The translations under genes were made by a program, and so were the position numbers. From Gnetum montanum (lineage: Eukaryota > Streptophyta > Gnetopsida > Gnetales > Gnetaceae), in assembly GCA_015680685.1 (NCBI GenBank), contig MNCI01014668.1, forward strand, positions 61,288 through 125,287: 64,000 nucleotides of DNA. Reading direction: 5' to 3'. Below the pieces are notes generated by a model. It worked only from the letters and a program-made list of their open reading frames with translations, did not search any database and was not told where the DNA came from. Position 1 is the first letter of the stretch. Every line of letters begins with the position of its first letter. Positions 46,800-58,422 of this stretch are shown here, piece after piece.

Positions 46800-49515
46800 T
46801 CATGTGGTTCCGGAATGTGGTGGCTCCTCCATTGGTGCTTTCCCTTTTTCTGGTACTGCAAGCTTCTGAGATTCCTGACGTGTGAGAAATGCATGAAATT
46901 TCTCTTCTTCCATTCAAGGATCATGCACAATCCATGCTAATGTCCCAATGTTTGATGGAGTTGTCATTTCCAATGAAAATTGCAGTTGTGGGAACATCTG
47001 GTTCACTTTGAGATACCACATAGCAAACTACCATCGTTCCTCCTCATAGGCTCTAGCTTTATCTCATAATTCATGGTAATATGTCAGTTGTCAAGCCAAA
47101 TTTTCTGCTACACCTCTTTAATCATGGTAGATATCTTTGACCACTTCTAATTTAGAGTTTGCAACTTCTAATGTTTGCAATGTTTTCTTATGTTCAATAA
47201 ACTTTGTCTCATACTGAGCATAAGTGGCGACTACCTATTTCTCAAACTCATTTCTTGGGCGCCTTGCTGTTAACATGGCCAAGTTGGCATATCATAGATT
47301 TTCCAACTCCATATACTCTGTTAAGTCTTGAATTTGTGGTTCCTAGCTTTTCAATTTCGCTTGATGGATGAGGGCATATGTATCCAATATGGCTACTTTG
47401 ATTATTTCTTCATACATCCCCACCTAATCACAAAAGTGCTCTTTCAACTTCTCATGCTTCTTGGCCTCATTCTACCATGCACTGATCTCAATTGTTGTCT
47501 TTTGATGGACGGCACGGACCCCCCATAGAAAGGGCTCTAGTTTCCCTGGCCAAGCAATTCATATCTTAGTTGACCTGTACTAATTATTCTTGCATCTGTT
47601 GAAAACTTTCTTTAAGAACACTCTTTTGTTTCTCAATGTCCGTCAACTAAATATTTTCAGTAGCAAGCTATTTATTCTCCTCCTGTGGGGCCTTGAAAGC
47701 CTTAGCATGTGCGTACGTTTAAGCTTGTGCCTTGGAAGCATCCCAATCAACCTGTTCTTTCTCTCTTACCACCTTTTTATTCTCTTCCAAAAATTTATTT
47801 AGTTGCTTATTTCTGAAAACATCCAATTGGTTAGCTGTGATGAATTGGGAAGGATCCCTTCATTTAGCTTGTAGGGTAATGAGCTTTTCTTGCAATCTTT
47901 GCAACTCCGCTTTTGCATGCTCAGCCCTAACTTTAGCCATGACTAATATTCCTTTAGTTGAAATGAGGTCTAACTGTACTACTGTGACATCTTAAGGGAT
48001 GTCAAACAAGGAAGTCATGAGTTATCCTATTTACAGCAAGTGAGCCAAAACATCCTCATGTTCTACAGGAGTCATTGAGGAATCAACCAAAACTTGAGCA
48101 TCACATGCTCCCATGAAATCTACCAGTGGCACAATAGGGACATTAAAAGATTCATTCATGTGGTCTATGACCACCTTTGTTGTGCTTGCCACATCCTAGT
48201 GATGCATGACCACAACTGTGGCACATTCACCAATTTCTAATCTGACTTGGAAGGATGTAACATTCCAAGAGATCCACTAAGACCACTGGGACTCTCCTCC
48301 TAAAATCAATGAAATGTGTCCACTCATGGGATCAACTAAAACAGTGGGTTGCACAACATTATCAATGACCCTGAATAAATTCTTAGCATCATGACTCCCC
48401 CAACTAACCATCTCAGTAATGGTTCTAAGGTGACTAATGGACGATCGATAGTCCTGTTGTGATGGTGGCGATTATTGGACTTGCTAGCTTGTGGGTTGTG
48501 TGTTGGCCCCTGCTTCCTGTTGTTGTCTAGGCCCTACCGTTGGAGGAATATTGGGCCCAACCATTCACTCTTCTTCTTGCTCTAATTGCTCACCAACATC
48601 TTTCCTTGGCACGGGTGGTTTGATTAGCTCAACATATGAAGCATTTTGGGCTTTTCTAAGAACATCATTCGTATAGCCCAAAATTCCAGCACGTTTGCAC
48701 AGCTTCCTGATGAGACAAGGGAAAGGCAAGGCAAGCTTCCCTATCTTTCTTTCTTTGAATCACCTTAGTATTTCCATCAAATATAAATGGGGCAAATTTG
48801 CATTAAATTTTTCCATCAAAATTACACTACCCTGTGTCGCATAAGTAGATAGTCTATTTAAGCCTTTGGTGGGGAAAATGTGATAAGTGTCAATCTTGAA
48901 GTAAATCCTCTCTTCCAGGGGCAATTCTCCATAAGATTTATTTTCTTTGTCATAAGCCCATTTCAACCATAACTTCCTTGCATCAACATCTAAGTGAGTG
49001 GACAAATGAGCAATCTTTGGTCCTTCATTTGGAAGATTTAAGACCTCTACAATGGCCCTTGTAGAGAAATCAATCAGAACACCACCTACATTGGCAACGG
49101 TGCCTTCTTCCTTGCCATGCCAAAATTTGTATGTCTCACCCAAATACCAATCACCACTTTCTAAGAGAATGGGCCACAATGGAGATGCCTTAAGTTGATT
49201 CTTCATTGGTCTGGGGGAAAACTTAGTGAAAGGCCTGAAATTGAGCTCTACGATCATGGTTGAGAAGGTGGACATCTCCTGAATGGCTTAGAGACATTCT
49301 AGGGACAATGTGAGATGTTGCCCTAGTTCTGGGGCTCTAACTTCTCCACCTTCCATGTGGCCAGATTGCACTATTGTAGGGGTTTCTTGATGAATGCTGA
49401 ATGAATGTGCTTCTTGTTGTACATGTTCTACATGAGGTCCCTAGCCTTTGCCTCCTCTTGGGCATTTAGCTACTCCTTGCAAAAGTCTTGCTCAATCTTC
49501 TCGTTTTGGGGCCAT
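46800..49515 (-). pseudogene. Extra open reading frame of element C (unknown N-domain plus coiled coil), broken
   Basis: The frame starts at ATG 49,515-49,513 (MAPKRED) and ends at TGA 46,802-46,800, about 905 codons. Start and stop are not in one frame, so it holds frameshifts as well as stops. The best preserved stretch is 49,275-48,760 (171 codons), with SGDWYLGETYKFWHGKEEGT, STRAIVEVLNLPNEGPKIAH and ERIYFKIDTYHIFPTKGLNR. This resembles N-terminal regions of putative transposon proteins seen as extra frames in plant Ty3/gypsy elements. A linker follows, and then a Glu/Lys/Gln-rich, probably coiled-coil, C-terminal half (about 48,000-47,000). Function unknown. It lies on the same strand as gag. 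Confidence 0.7.
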
Positions 49516-50925
49516 CTATAATCACACAAAGATCAACTATTACTAAGGTTATGTAGAGAAATTTTTATCAACTCATAGCTTACTCATTTCCTTAGTTAAC
49601 AGTCCATAATTATGTAATGTGATTTTAGAGTTAGAAATATTTCCAAGAAGTGGCTCCAAAAGGTGTTATTGTTGACCTTACATCATTAGGTTTCATCAAT
49701 TTCTTTACATGTGGCACTTACAATTGTTTGGGTGGCTTGGGTGATTGATGAAAATTAACTTGCATTTAAACATAAAATGTTTCTTTAGTAAATATTGAAT
49801 TTCTTAACCCTATGATATGTTTTGGATGATAGCAAATTTTGAAAAAAAGTATGTGCACTTTCTAATGATTGTCAAAATGGAATCTTGTGTGTAATTAGTA
49901 GTTAAATAACAATGTGTCTGGCTTTCCAAGTTTTAGACCAAGTCCATACCACATTGTAATGACACTCTATTGCTTCATCCCATTGACAAACAACCATAAG
50001 TTTACCAGCGTTGCAAGAAGTAACATCACTTGGTGTTTTGTTCAAGGGAGGAGCGTCATGGTGGTACACTTTTATTATTATTATTATTATTATTTGATGG
50101 CTCTATGAAGTTTCCTACCTTCAAGCATGGGTACATGTCTTTCCAGTGGGATCCACAAAAGCTTATTTAGTTTCATTTTGAGTTGCTCTTACTCCCATTT
50201 TTCGTTAGATCTATAAGGATATATTTACAACCTTGACAACACTATAGAACATATGAAAGTAGCCAAAGAGAATCTACGAATCCCCTTGATGTCACACCCT
50301 TGTCATTCCACCTTGGTCCTTCACTCGTCTCTCAGGACACAATGATTATCAAAGTATTTACAGTTGGATGATGAAAAATATTACCATTGTGACCAGAGCA
50401 TGAACCTCTTATTAATGGAATAGGTGAATGGATGTCATGGTCTCAATGTCCGAATAATCAGTCCCTTATGACTAGGAAAGATAGAGAAAAACCTCATCTT
50501 AATGGGCAACATGTTCAACTTATTCACGATCAAGATTACAATGGAAAATTGAAAACAACAATTAGAAAAACTAAAAGAAATAGAGAAATGACAAGAAATT
50601 GCAAAACACAAAGATACAATAACACTTAAGAATCTTGGAAATTAGAATGGGGGGTGACCACCACAACTAAACATTTGGTCGTGGCTAGGATTAATAAGTG
50701 GATGAATAGGATCCATGCATGTATGAAACATTAGGAACCCTTCATGCACCAACCACTAGGTGTCTATTGGTAGTATGGTGGCTGGGTAGAGAAATCATTG
50801 GTCACACACCTGATTATAGAAAGCATAGTGGGGCAGGTTTGATGGTGTGTGTACATTATGAGGGAAATCCAGCCCACTATGGCACCGTTGACTATATGGT
50901 AGTATGCATGGATCTATATGTCCTG
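49516..50925 (-). other. Non-coding spacer of element C between gag and extra frame
   Basis: No protein motif was recognised. It is related to the spacer of element B. An (ATT)8 run lies at 50,072-50,094. No clear GATATC palindrome cluster is present here, in contrast to element B. Confidence 0.6.
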
Positions 50926-53140
50926 TCACATTGGTAAATTCACTGGATCATGTGAATGTTGGAGTGTGAGGTGGAGGCCTGGGTATAGTGATAGGCGTTG
51001 TTGATGGAGCTGAGGAAGGTGTGTCACCAGGTTGACCTTGGGCTGGTTTAGAGGGTGGAGTAGGTTCGGAACCATGATTCTTCTTCCTACAGCCATGTCC
51101 AAAAAAAGGACACTTCCAACGTTGCGTAGGTAACCTACTTTCATTAATAGCAATAACACAAGTTACATCTGTTGGTTGGCACAATGGTGCAAAACTATCT
51201 GATACATCTGATCACCATGTAGAAGGAGGTGAAGTATGAGAATACCAAGGGTGAGGAGAAGTGTGAGAAGTATGAGGTGGTGATCCCTCAAGAGAAGACA
51301 TGGGTCGATGGTACTCAAGAGAGTGATAACGGTGATTGGAGGTAGAGGATTTAGAACTGGTTGGAGAAATAGGATGTTGAACAGAGTAGGTGTTTGGTTT
51401 TGGTGAACAGGGAGAATGTGGTTGGCTAGATGGTGGCCTCCCCCATGCCCATGAGTTTTGCCACTACAGTGGAGCAAAGTGTTAAGGCTGGTAATAGCTC
51501 CCCTCAAGATAGTAGAATGGGTTATGGGGTTGTCAATAATTACCTTGTGGAATAGGGATGCACCTAAACAAATACCTTTGTACAAATTTTGGGTGCAGCT
51601 TCCCTGCCCAATGCTCATATAGATATGACAAGACCAGGCAATGGCCCTTTGGATGGTCATATAAATAGACATCACATCCATCCTTATTATCTGCAGTTGA
51701 GCCTTTGGCCTTGTTACCCTTAGCCATTCTCCCCAGTTGCTGAATAGTGTTCTTAACTATTTTTTATTTTTGTGCCCTCTATTTATTTCGATTGTTAGGT
51801 TTATTTTGGATGACCCTCTCCCCAAAAATGTCTTCTAAGTTCACACTTTGTTCATTTGACCATACGGTCATCTTGTTATGCTTTGCCTTAATTTCATTTG
51901 TCAATTTCTGTATTGGCAAAGGTTGGGATTGTATCACCCTTTCAGAATTAATTGCTTCCTCTTCCTTGTAGTTCCAAACCTTTATTGTTTCTAGAGTTGG
52001 GTCTCGCTCAAATGCTTTGGCATTCTTCCATTTAGATAATTCTCTCTCTTCTTTTGTCAATTGCTATATTAGTTCTTTGGCCTGGTGGGCTTGGAGCTTA
52101 TATAGTTGTCCTTGGGCATATTTTCTAAGGTTCACCCTTATTTCATTACTAAGCCCATCTATAATGTAGAGTATTTGCTCTTGCTCGAAGAACCTATGAC
52201 CTAGACATTTATTTAGTAAGGCATAGTATCTATCTAAGGCCATGTCCAATGGTTCCTATTGTTCTTATTTCCATCTTTGGATTTATTTCCTCAAGGCGAA
52301 CACTTGAACGTAGGTCTGGTATCTTTTATTGAAAAGTTCTAACATGGTTGACCATCGTCTGAATGAATTTGGTTCCAATGATCTATACTACACTTCGGCT
52401 TTATCGATTAGTATCCTAGAAAAGAGCTTAAGCTTTTGCCATTTACTGTCCACATTGTTGAGCACACAAGCATCATGGAAGGCTTGCAAATGATGTTGCA
52501 GATCTGAATCATAGCCTCCTGCAAATTTTGGAATATTATTCAAGTCAAGCTTAGGTAGTCAACTCTTCTTGTGATGCCTGTGAGATATCTTAATAGCCTT
52601 TGTGATGTGCATTAGGCTTTTAGGGACTAATAGGGGTTTATCATCGTTAGACAAGTTGTGATTAAAATCTCTATTTGATCGATGGTGACGATGGGGCCTG
52701 TGTTCATGTTGATGACCTTGGGTGTGTCTGTGGTGTCGAATTTTGCTTTTATTCTAACCCTTTTATGGAGCTCTATCTCTATACCTACATTCATATTTAT
52801 CAAAACTAGACATTGAAGTTGAGGGGAAAGATGAAAAGGAGGAACTGGTAGGATAGCCATGGCTTCTATAATGTTCCTCAAGGTCCCTTGATTTATCATT
52901 TCTAAGTACCAAGGAGGTCTTAGGTCTTGAGGCCTCCCCTAGTTTAAGATTGATGTCATCTTCTTCAAGATTTTCTGCCTTAGGTGAATGTAGTCTTTGA
53001 GTGTCGTTAGGGTGTCCATGGTTATGAAAAATCCCTTCATAAGGTGGATCACTCCAATCTTCTTCATTGTATATTTCGTTAGTTCTCCAATGAATAGCTA
53101 TGCTATATGATTCATAATCACTTCCACGTGAGTGAGACAT
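50926..53140 (-). pseudogene. gag of element C, one frame broken mainly by stops
   Basis: Minus strand from ATG 53,140-53,138 (MSHSRGSDYESYSI). The frame pieces at 53,140, 52,249, 52,060, 51,727 and 51,184 are all in the same phase, so damage is mainly stop codons. The N-terminal variable region is Ser/His/Arg-rich. The capsid is at about 52,560-52,070 (GGYDSDLQHHLQAFHDAC, FNKRYQTYVQVFALRK, KYAQGQLYKLQAHQAKELI). The Cys/His motif CDVYLYDHPKGHC is at about 51,680-51,640, and the C-terminus is Pro-rich. There is no aspartic protease. It encoded the particle shell protein. Confidence 0.82.
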
Positions 53141-53246
53141 TGTTGTTGATTTGTAATGTATGTTTGAATACTTCTCGAAAGATATATCGTTAATACCCTT
53201 TTACAGTGATCTTGTGTAATATAACTAATCTAGATAAGTAGCACCA

Positions 53247-53264
53247 TCCTCAACAACAACACTA
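53247..53264 (-). promoter_or_regulatory. Primer-binding site of element C, heavily decayed
   Basis: The plus strand TCCTCAACAACAACACTA is the tRNA-Asp 3' end with several transitions, and it has the right position one base from the LTR. CpG-containing positions are those lost. Confidence 0.6.
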
Positions 53265-53265
53265 A

Positions 53266-54064
53266 TGATGAGCAACAAGGTACCCCTACACTCAACCATA
53301 CAAATACAAGCGTGTACATGTGATCTAGTCAAACTCCGCAGATGGACTAGTCATGGCAACTAAACAGTCATACATTGATCACAATTCATTGTCTTCCCAC
53401 CTGGACTAGTAGTAGCTTTGTCACGTATAATTTAGTCCACAGTGAGGCACATGATGTTTTCCTAATTCTACAAAAAGATAAATTGATTAAACTAATAATG
53501 GAAGCAAAACCTAAATTAGCCTATGGTGATGGTATCTATCCTTAACCGTCCGTACACATCTTGGACTTCGTGGGATTACCACTAGGCATGCCAAGTATTC
53601 GCACTTAAACGCTCATGATTAAGGTGTACACATTCCGCTTAATGACAGGAAAAATAAATAACAATAAATTGAACTGTTAACTAAAGAAGGAATTAAATAA
53701 TTAAAATAACAAAAATTAATCTAAGTGAATGTTGCAATGATGAAAGTAATCTCAATCTTTATTGTTGGTCATACACATGTCCAAGTACGTCACACTCGAA
53801 TAAAGGTGTCATGCAATTACAGACATCACACTGCAGGCATGCACTAGGAATAACTAGCTCGAAAGAAAGAAACTTAAAACTAACCTGCCAAAAAAAACTA
53901 GAAAGAAAAGAACTTCCTTCAAAACTTAAAACTTGTCAACTGTGCACCTGAGTGATGTATTTATATACGTTAACACAGGAATCACGATATCCTATATACG
54001 ATATTGTATCCAGGCTGCGATATCGCGTACCAGATATCGAGGCCTAGCAAACCGTAATTCATCA
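53266..54064 (-). repeat. 5' LTR of element C
   Basis: TGATGAGCAACAAGG... to ...GTAATTCATCA, 799 bp. The TATA box (TATTTATA on plus) is at 53,958-53,965 and about four palindromes lie at 53,985-54,042, including a perfect GCGATATCGC near 54,017. Confidence 0.87.
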
Positions 54065-55640
54065 CCTTCCTTGGTGGACATCTAGCAAACAGGGTTCATC
54101 AAGAACAAATACATTTAGGACCAAATTCTATTACTATAGGAGATCATTCACTTTGTGCAGAAAGAAAAATTTCCAAGAATGTGCATCAAGCTTGATATTG
54201 CAAAAGCATATGACATTGTCTATTGGAGCCCTCTAAAAGACATCATGTTATGGAAAGGGCTCCATCCAAAGTTTATCAATCTTTGCATAAACCTTTCCTC
54301 CCCTCCATAGGGAACTATGTCAAGTAGACCTCATCTCCCCTTATCTCTTTATCATGGCCATGGATACCATGAACACATACTGTAGGGCAAAGGAAGTACA
54401 TGGGCTGAACATTGAAGGGATCATGTGTCACCAAACATTTTGTAGATGATATGATTCTAGTGGCACATGTGTCTATTCTACAGGTAAAGGCTGTGGCTAA
54501 AGTGCTAAGAAGAATGTCCAAGGAGATCAATCTTACTATTAATTGGGAAAAGTCTGTGGCCCACTTTCTTTGCACCCACGTGGCAATTAAGGGGAAGATC
54601 TACAAGACTTAGGGAATTCTCTACAAATCTTTGCGGGATTCTTATCTAGGAGTGCCCATGTATGCATGAAACCAAAAGGTAACTTGGATCTGGCTAATCC
54701 AAAAAATTCAAACTAGGATCAGGAACTAGACCTTCCGTTTTCTGACTAGGAAGGGGAGGATATTACTAACATCCTCCATTCTCTTGGCCATTGGAAGGTA
54801 CATTGCCTTTATTACAATTCCCCAAAGGTGTTATCTCCAAAATTGACTAGCTCACCCATAACTTCAGATAGTTTGGTGAAAAGGAAGGCAATTGTATGCA
54901 CCTCATTTGTTGGGAAAATGTGGCATGTCCAAAGAACTTGAGGGGTTTGGGGTAATAGGCTTCAAAGATATCATTCTAATGGGATAGCAATCCTTCATTC
55001 ATCATGTTCTGCAAAACAATACTAGAAGGCAATGGGTGTTACTTCTCAATTGGAAATATCATCTATGAGAGACTATTGCACAAGACTCCTACCTATGACA
55101 CAATATCTATTAGTTTGTCATAAATTTGACATAGATGACTCCTAGGAGCACATCCACGAGAAATGCTTAAACATAAATACCTTCAAACACATGGATGGAA
55201 TACTGTTTGGAAAGGTCAACTTCTCAAAGAAATTAAATATTTCATCTGGCTTGCCATCCAAGGGATGCTCCCTATGTGGGCTTTGCTCGGGGAATGCAGC
55301 CTCCATATAAGTGACACCTAGCCCATTTGCCACACCATAGAGACAACACAACACTTTGCATTTCAATGCCCTTTCAGTCAAGCAGTTTGGGCTACCTCGA
55401 GAATCATGTCCATACTGCAATTGCACAGGGACTCTCCCTCTAGTGCAATGCTCTAGGCTCCCTAGTAAGCTAGGAACAACCAAATCTTTCATGTTGCGTT
55501 GCTCCCTCCTCCACAACAAATTGCCCTACATGCCTTTAAGCTTTGGAAGGAGGCTACTACCACCATGGATATCACACCCACCTTCAAACTTGACTACCAA
55601 ATTTACAAGAATAACCAAGCATTGTGGAACTTGGTGATGC
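54065..55640 (+). pseudogene. LINE remnant 2, rest of reverse transcriptase and terminal zinc-binding region
   Basis: Plus strand, continuing from 45,819. KFPRMCIKLDIAKAYDIVYW is the catalytic KLD..KAYD block, followed by SPYLFIMAMDTM and FVDDMILVAHVSILQVKAVA, the second catalytic motif with VDD in place of the usual ADD. Then come INWEKSVAHF and a post-RT region (RKGRILLTSSILLAIGRY). Near 55,340-55,400 CPFSQAVWATSRIM corresponds to the C-terminal zinc-binding region found in plant non-LTR reverse transcriptases. Frameshifts and stops break it throughout. Together with 42,850-45,819 it makes one L1-type LINE of roughly 4.5 kb without element C. Confidence 0.78.
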
Positions 55641-56189
55641 AAATGGGCTAGGTCGAGCTTCTTCCCCTTTTTGCTAGTGATCCAAACCTTGCAAATGCCT
55701 CTTTCTCATGGTGAAGAGGGGACACAACTACCTTCTAGAATGTCTATATTACCCTCACTGAAACGACCACCGCTAAATACCTCAACATTCTAGCAACAAG
55801 GCAAATGATATTATTGACAAGCCGAGGACTACAAGATGCTAAGGCCTTTCTCTTTGGGGCAATTCCCAAGACTGGAAGCAGCCAAGTCCCCAAAACGACT
55901 CTCCTCCCACTTTGGCAAGAGGCAGCAGAGCTCGAAGAAAGATTTTTTGTCTAATCGAGCAACATCTGGAAACTCTAGGGGGTACACTTTACCTTCCTCC
56001 ACTACATGCAATAGGGGTGGCCACCCAACCTTCCCAAGTTTTTCTTGGCCTCCCTCAAGTAGGGAAGGAGGGGGCACCACTTTGGCCTTATTCTAGCTTT
56101 GTGGAAGGCAGTGAATCCTATGGAACCGTCACCTGCAAAGCCCACACCTCTGTGACTATGACCTACACAAGACGTAGATCACTTCTAGA
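55641..56189. other. Sequence downstream of LINE 2, nothing recognised
   Basis: Less AT-rich than most of the window, with short frames on both strands (55,836-56,096 plus, 55,829-56,080 minus) that are complementary shadows and show no known motif. It could be LINE 3' sequence. Confidence 0.4.
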
Positions 56190-56880
56190 GGTTGAAGTAT
56201 CCTCCTCTACTTAGACAATGCTTGAGGAATGAAAAGGACAAATGGGAGCAAGGGAGAGATCTAGCCGACAAAGTTTCACATTTAACTAGCCCTCAAAGCA
56301 ACAGCCCCAAGCTGTTGAGGATTGAATCTGTAGGGAGTTGCAAGGCAAGTTTGAGGCCAACCTTCGAAAGGCCACTACTGAGGTTGAAGCTAGGGTGCAA
56401 AAGGAGCAAGAGCATTGGAAGGTTGAGCTACAATGTCATGAGGAGGAGGCTAGCAAGAAGCAAAGAGAGGAGCACCAACTCAATGATGCTCCTAAGAACC
56501 AAGTTAGGGAATAGATTCAAGAGGACCTTCTACAGGAAGAGCAAAAATGGAGGATAAGAGAAGAAAAGGAAAGAGAACAAGAAGTCAAAACCCTCCTAAA
56601 GGAATAGCAAACAAAGAACTAGGATGCCACACACGAATCCAACACCAAGAGTTGGTCGTGCATGAGAGAATGCCCCTACAGCGTCATGGGGGTTAACCAC
56701 AATGCCTCGTGAGCTAGGCTGGGAAGATTCATCATACTAACATCCACCAAATTCCACCCAGACATGACACCTTGGACGAAGACATTAAAAAACAAAAGGA
56801 AGTTATTAATGATAAAAATACTATAATTGAAAAGCTTATGAGAAAACCTCTTTCAACGGATAATATTCCTCTCGTCAATT
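56190..56880 (+). pseudogene. Coiled-coil coding remnant, origin unknown
   Basis: The plus strand at about 56,335-56,640 reads ELQGKFEANLRKATTEVEAR, VQKEQEHWKVELQCHEEEAS and REEKEREQEVKTLLKE, with two or three stops. It is strongly charged and heptad-like, and a further piece DEDIKKQKEVINDKNTIIEK lies near 56,770-56,830. It resembles neither the LINE nor the gag proteins here. It may be a fragment of another transposon's extra frame or of a host gene. Confidence 0.4.
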
Positions 56881-57783
56881 GAATTTTTCATGGTAAAATA
56901 CTCTGTGAATTTCAATTTTATTCATAATACAAATTAAATTTACTATCAAATGTACACCGTAAGTCCGAAGGTATCAAATATGCTCTGTGCAATACTGTCT
57001 AAACAGAGGAAGGTCGGCAATCGCTGGGTTAGTAACATCGCGGAGGTCAATGCCATCAAGGATTTCCTATGTGATAAAAGCTGAAGGAACCCACTGCACA
57101 AATTTGCCCAATGAAATTAGTTGTGGGCTTTCTCGAAATTGGTCAAGAGAAAAATTTGAAATTAGTATTCCGAAAAGAAAAATTGCTGAGCGTTTTGGTG
57201 AACTTAAATAGCCAAATGATATTTCTCAACGGCTTCATATGCTCGTCTGATGAAAATATGGTTTTTCGAAATTCCAATTGTCAATCCTTCATACGAGTAC
57301 CACCGGCTCCCTTACTCTAGAGACAAACTGGCAAAATCGACAAAGTGGCAATTAAAACTATGCACCACACGGCATTTCTTTTAACCAGAAAATATTATTA
57401 TGACAATAGCCTAAATTTCATTTCAGGTCACAAATAACTAGGTTGTATTTGACTAGAAATCAAGTCACTGGAACTTGCTTCTACAATGTTAACCAACCAG
57501 TGCCATCCTTGTTTCCACCTCCATATTTGTACAAAAAATGAAAATAAACGAAGGTTATTTTCAACCCAAATAATTGGTATCCATGAACATTGTAACTCAT
57601 TGGCTATCTAACAAGTACATCAAAAGATTTGTACATACATGTAAGCAATAAAATCATTTGCCTCCTTGCAGTAAAGCACAATTATGCAGTCGCTAGATTT
57701 TTGAGCTCAACGTGTGGCAAGCCATAAGCCATTTAAAAAAATACATGAAGTGAAGCAGAAGCTTTAACATATAAACTCGTGTC
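56881..57783. other. Sequence 3' of the epimerase gene
   Basis: No gene was recognised. The part next to 57,784 would include the 3' untranslated region of the minus-strand epimerase gene, with no clear polyadenylation signal seen. A 74-codon plus-strand frame at 56,987-57,211 has no known motif. Confidence 0.45.
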
Positions 57784-58422
57784 TCAACCATGTAAGACTT
57801 TCATTGGATCCAACTGTCCACTGCAGTAGCTTGATAAGACAGCAGACAACTCTTGCCGACCTTTCCATTCTTCACCAGGTTTCAGCGTAATGGGTTTCTC
57901 AATTGATGCCGCTTCAACACAAAGCATGTGTTTGTACTCATCATCGCCAAAATCAGGCATGGCTTTAGCTTTCCTCTCCCAGGGGTTCCAAACAACTACA
58001 GGAATTTAAAATATAAAATGAATACAACCATAATAGCAGAAAATACTTTTATTATACAGAATTTTTAACAAAAATAAAAAATAAAAAATAAAAATGCTTG
58101 AGCAAGAGAGAGTAAAGACCTGCATCAGGAAGGCCATCTTTTTTCAAGACAAACGTTCTTTTCTTCTCATGGTCGATAATTGCAATTTTCGGGGGTGTGC
58201 TAAGGTATATCTTGTCAACCTTTATAGAAACAGTCATGTATCAATTATTCATATACATCATAGTTATTAATGGTCCCAAACTGATTCAAAAAGATTTCTA
58301 CGTCTGTATTGTGGCAGACCTCAGTCTCAAAAGTAATGGCATCCCCCTGCTCTGTAAAACGCTCCCGGTTGCGCAAGTTGTCCAAGTAATCAAGTGTTTC
58401 AAGCCCTTCTACACGAACCTCA
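57784..58422 (-). CDS. Glucose-6-phosphate 1-epimerase, three C-terminal exons (gene partial in window)
   Basis: Minus strand, three exons with GT-AG introns: 58,422-58,320, 58,219-58,120 and 57,995-57,784 (stop TGA 57,786-57,784). Joined, they give 137 residues in an open frame: EVRVEGLETLDYLDN, RNRERFTEQGDAITFETEVD, KIYLSTPPKIAIIDHEKKRT, GLPDAVVWNPWERKAKAMPD and EWKGRQELSAVLSSYCSGQL. This is the C-terminal half of the plant glucose-6-phosphate 1-epimerase / apospory-associated protein C family (aldose-1-epimerase fold), which interconverts alpha and beta glucose 6-phosphate. The Glu in MLCVEAAS is the likely catalytic base by family analogy. Family members are about 300 residues, so roughly half is missing. 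The upstream exon should end in AG to complete a Ser codon; no such exon was found up to 64,000, so it lies beyond the window. The intact frame and clean splice sites suggest an active gene. Confidence 0.9.

Larger units (their letters stand above)
45820..54064 (-). mobile_element. Element C: 8.2 kb non-autonomous Ty3/gypsy-type element inside LINE 2
   Basis: LTRs are at 45,820-46,644 and 53,266-54,064, flanked by near-identical 5-bp sequences CATTC (45,815-45,819) and CCTTC (54,065-54,069), one transversion apart. Minus-strand order: 5' LTR, primer site, gag, non-coding spacer, extra frame, polypurine tract, 3' LTR, as in element B. No pol motif was found. The interrupted LINE reverse transcriptase continues on both sides. 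Confidence 0.88.
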
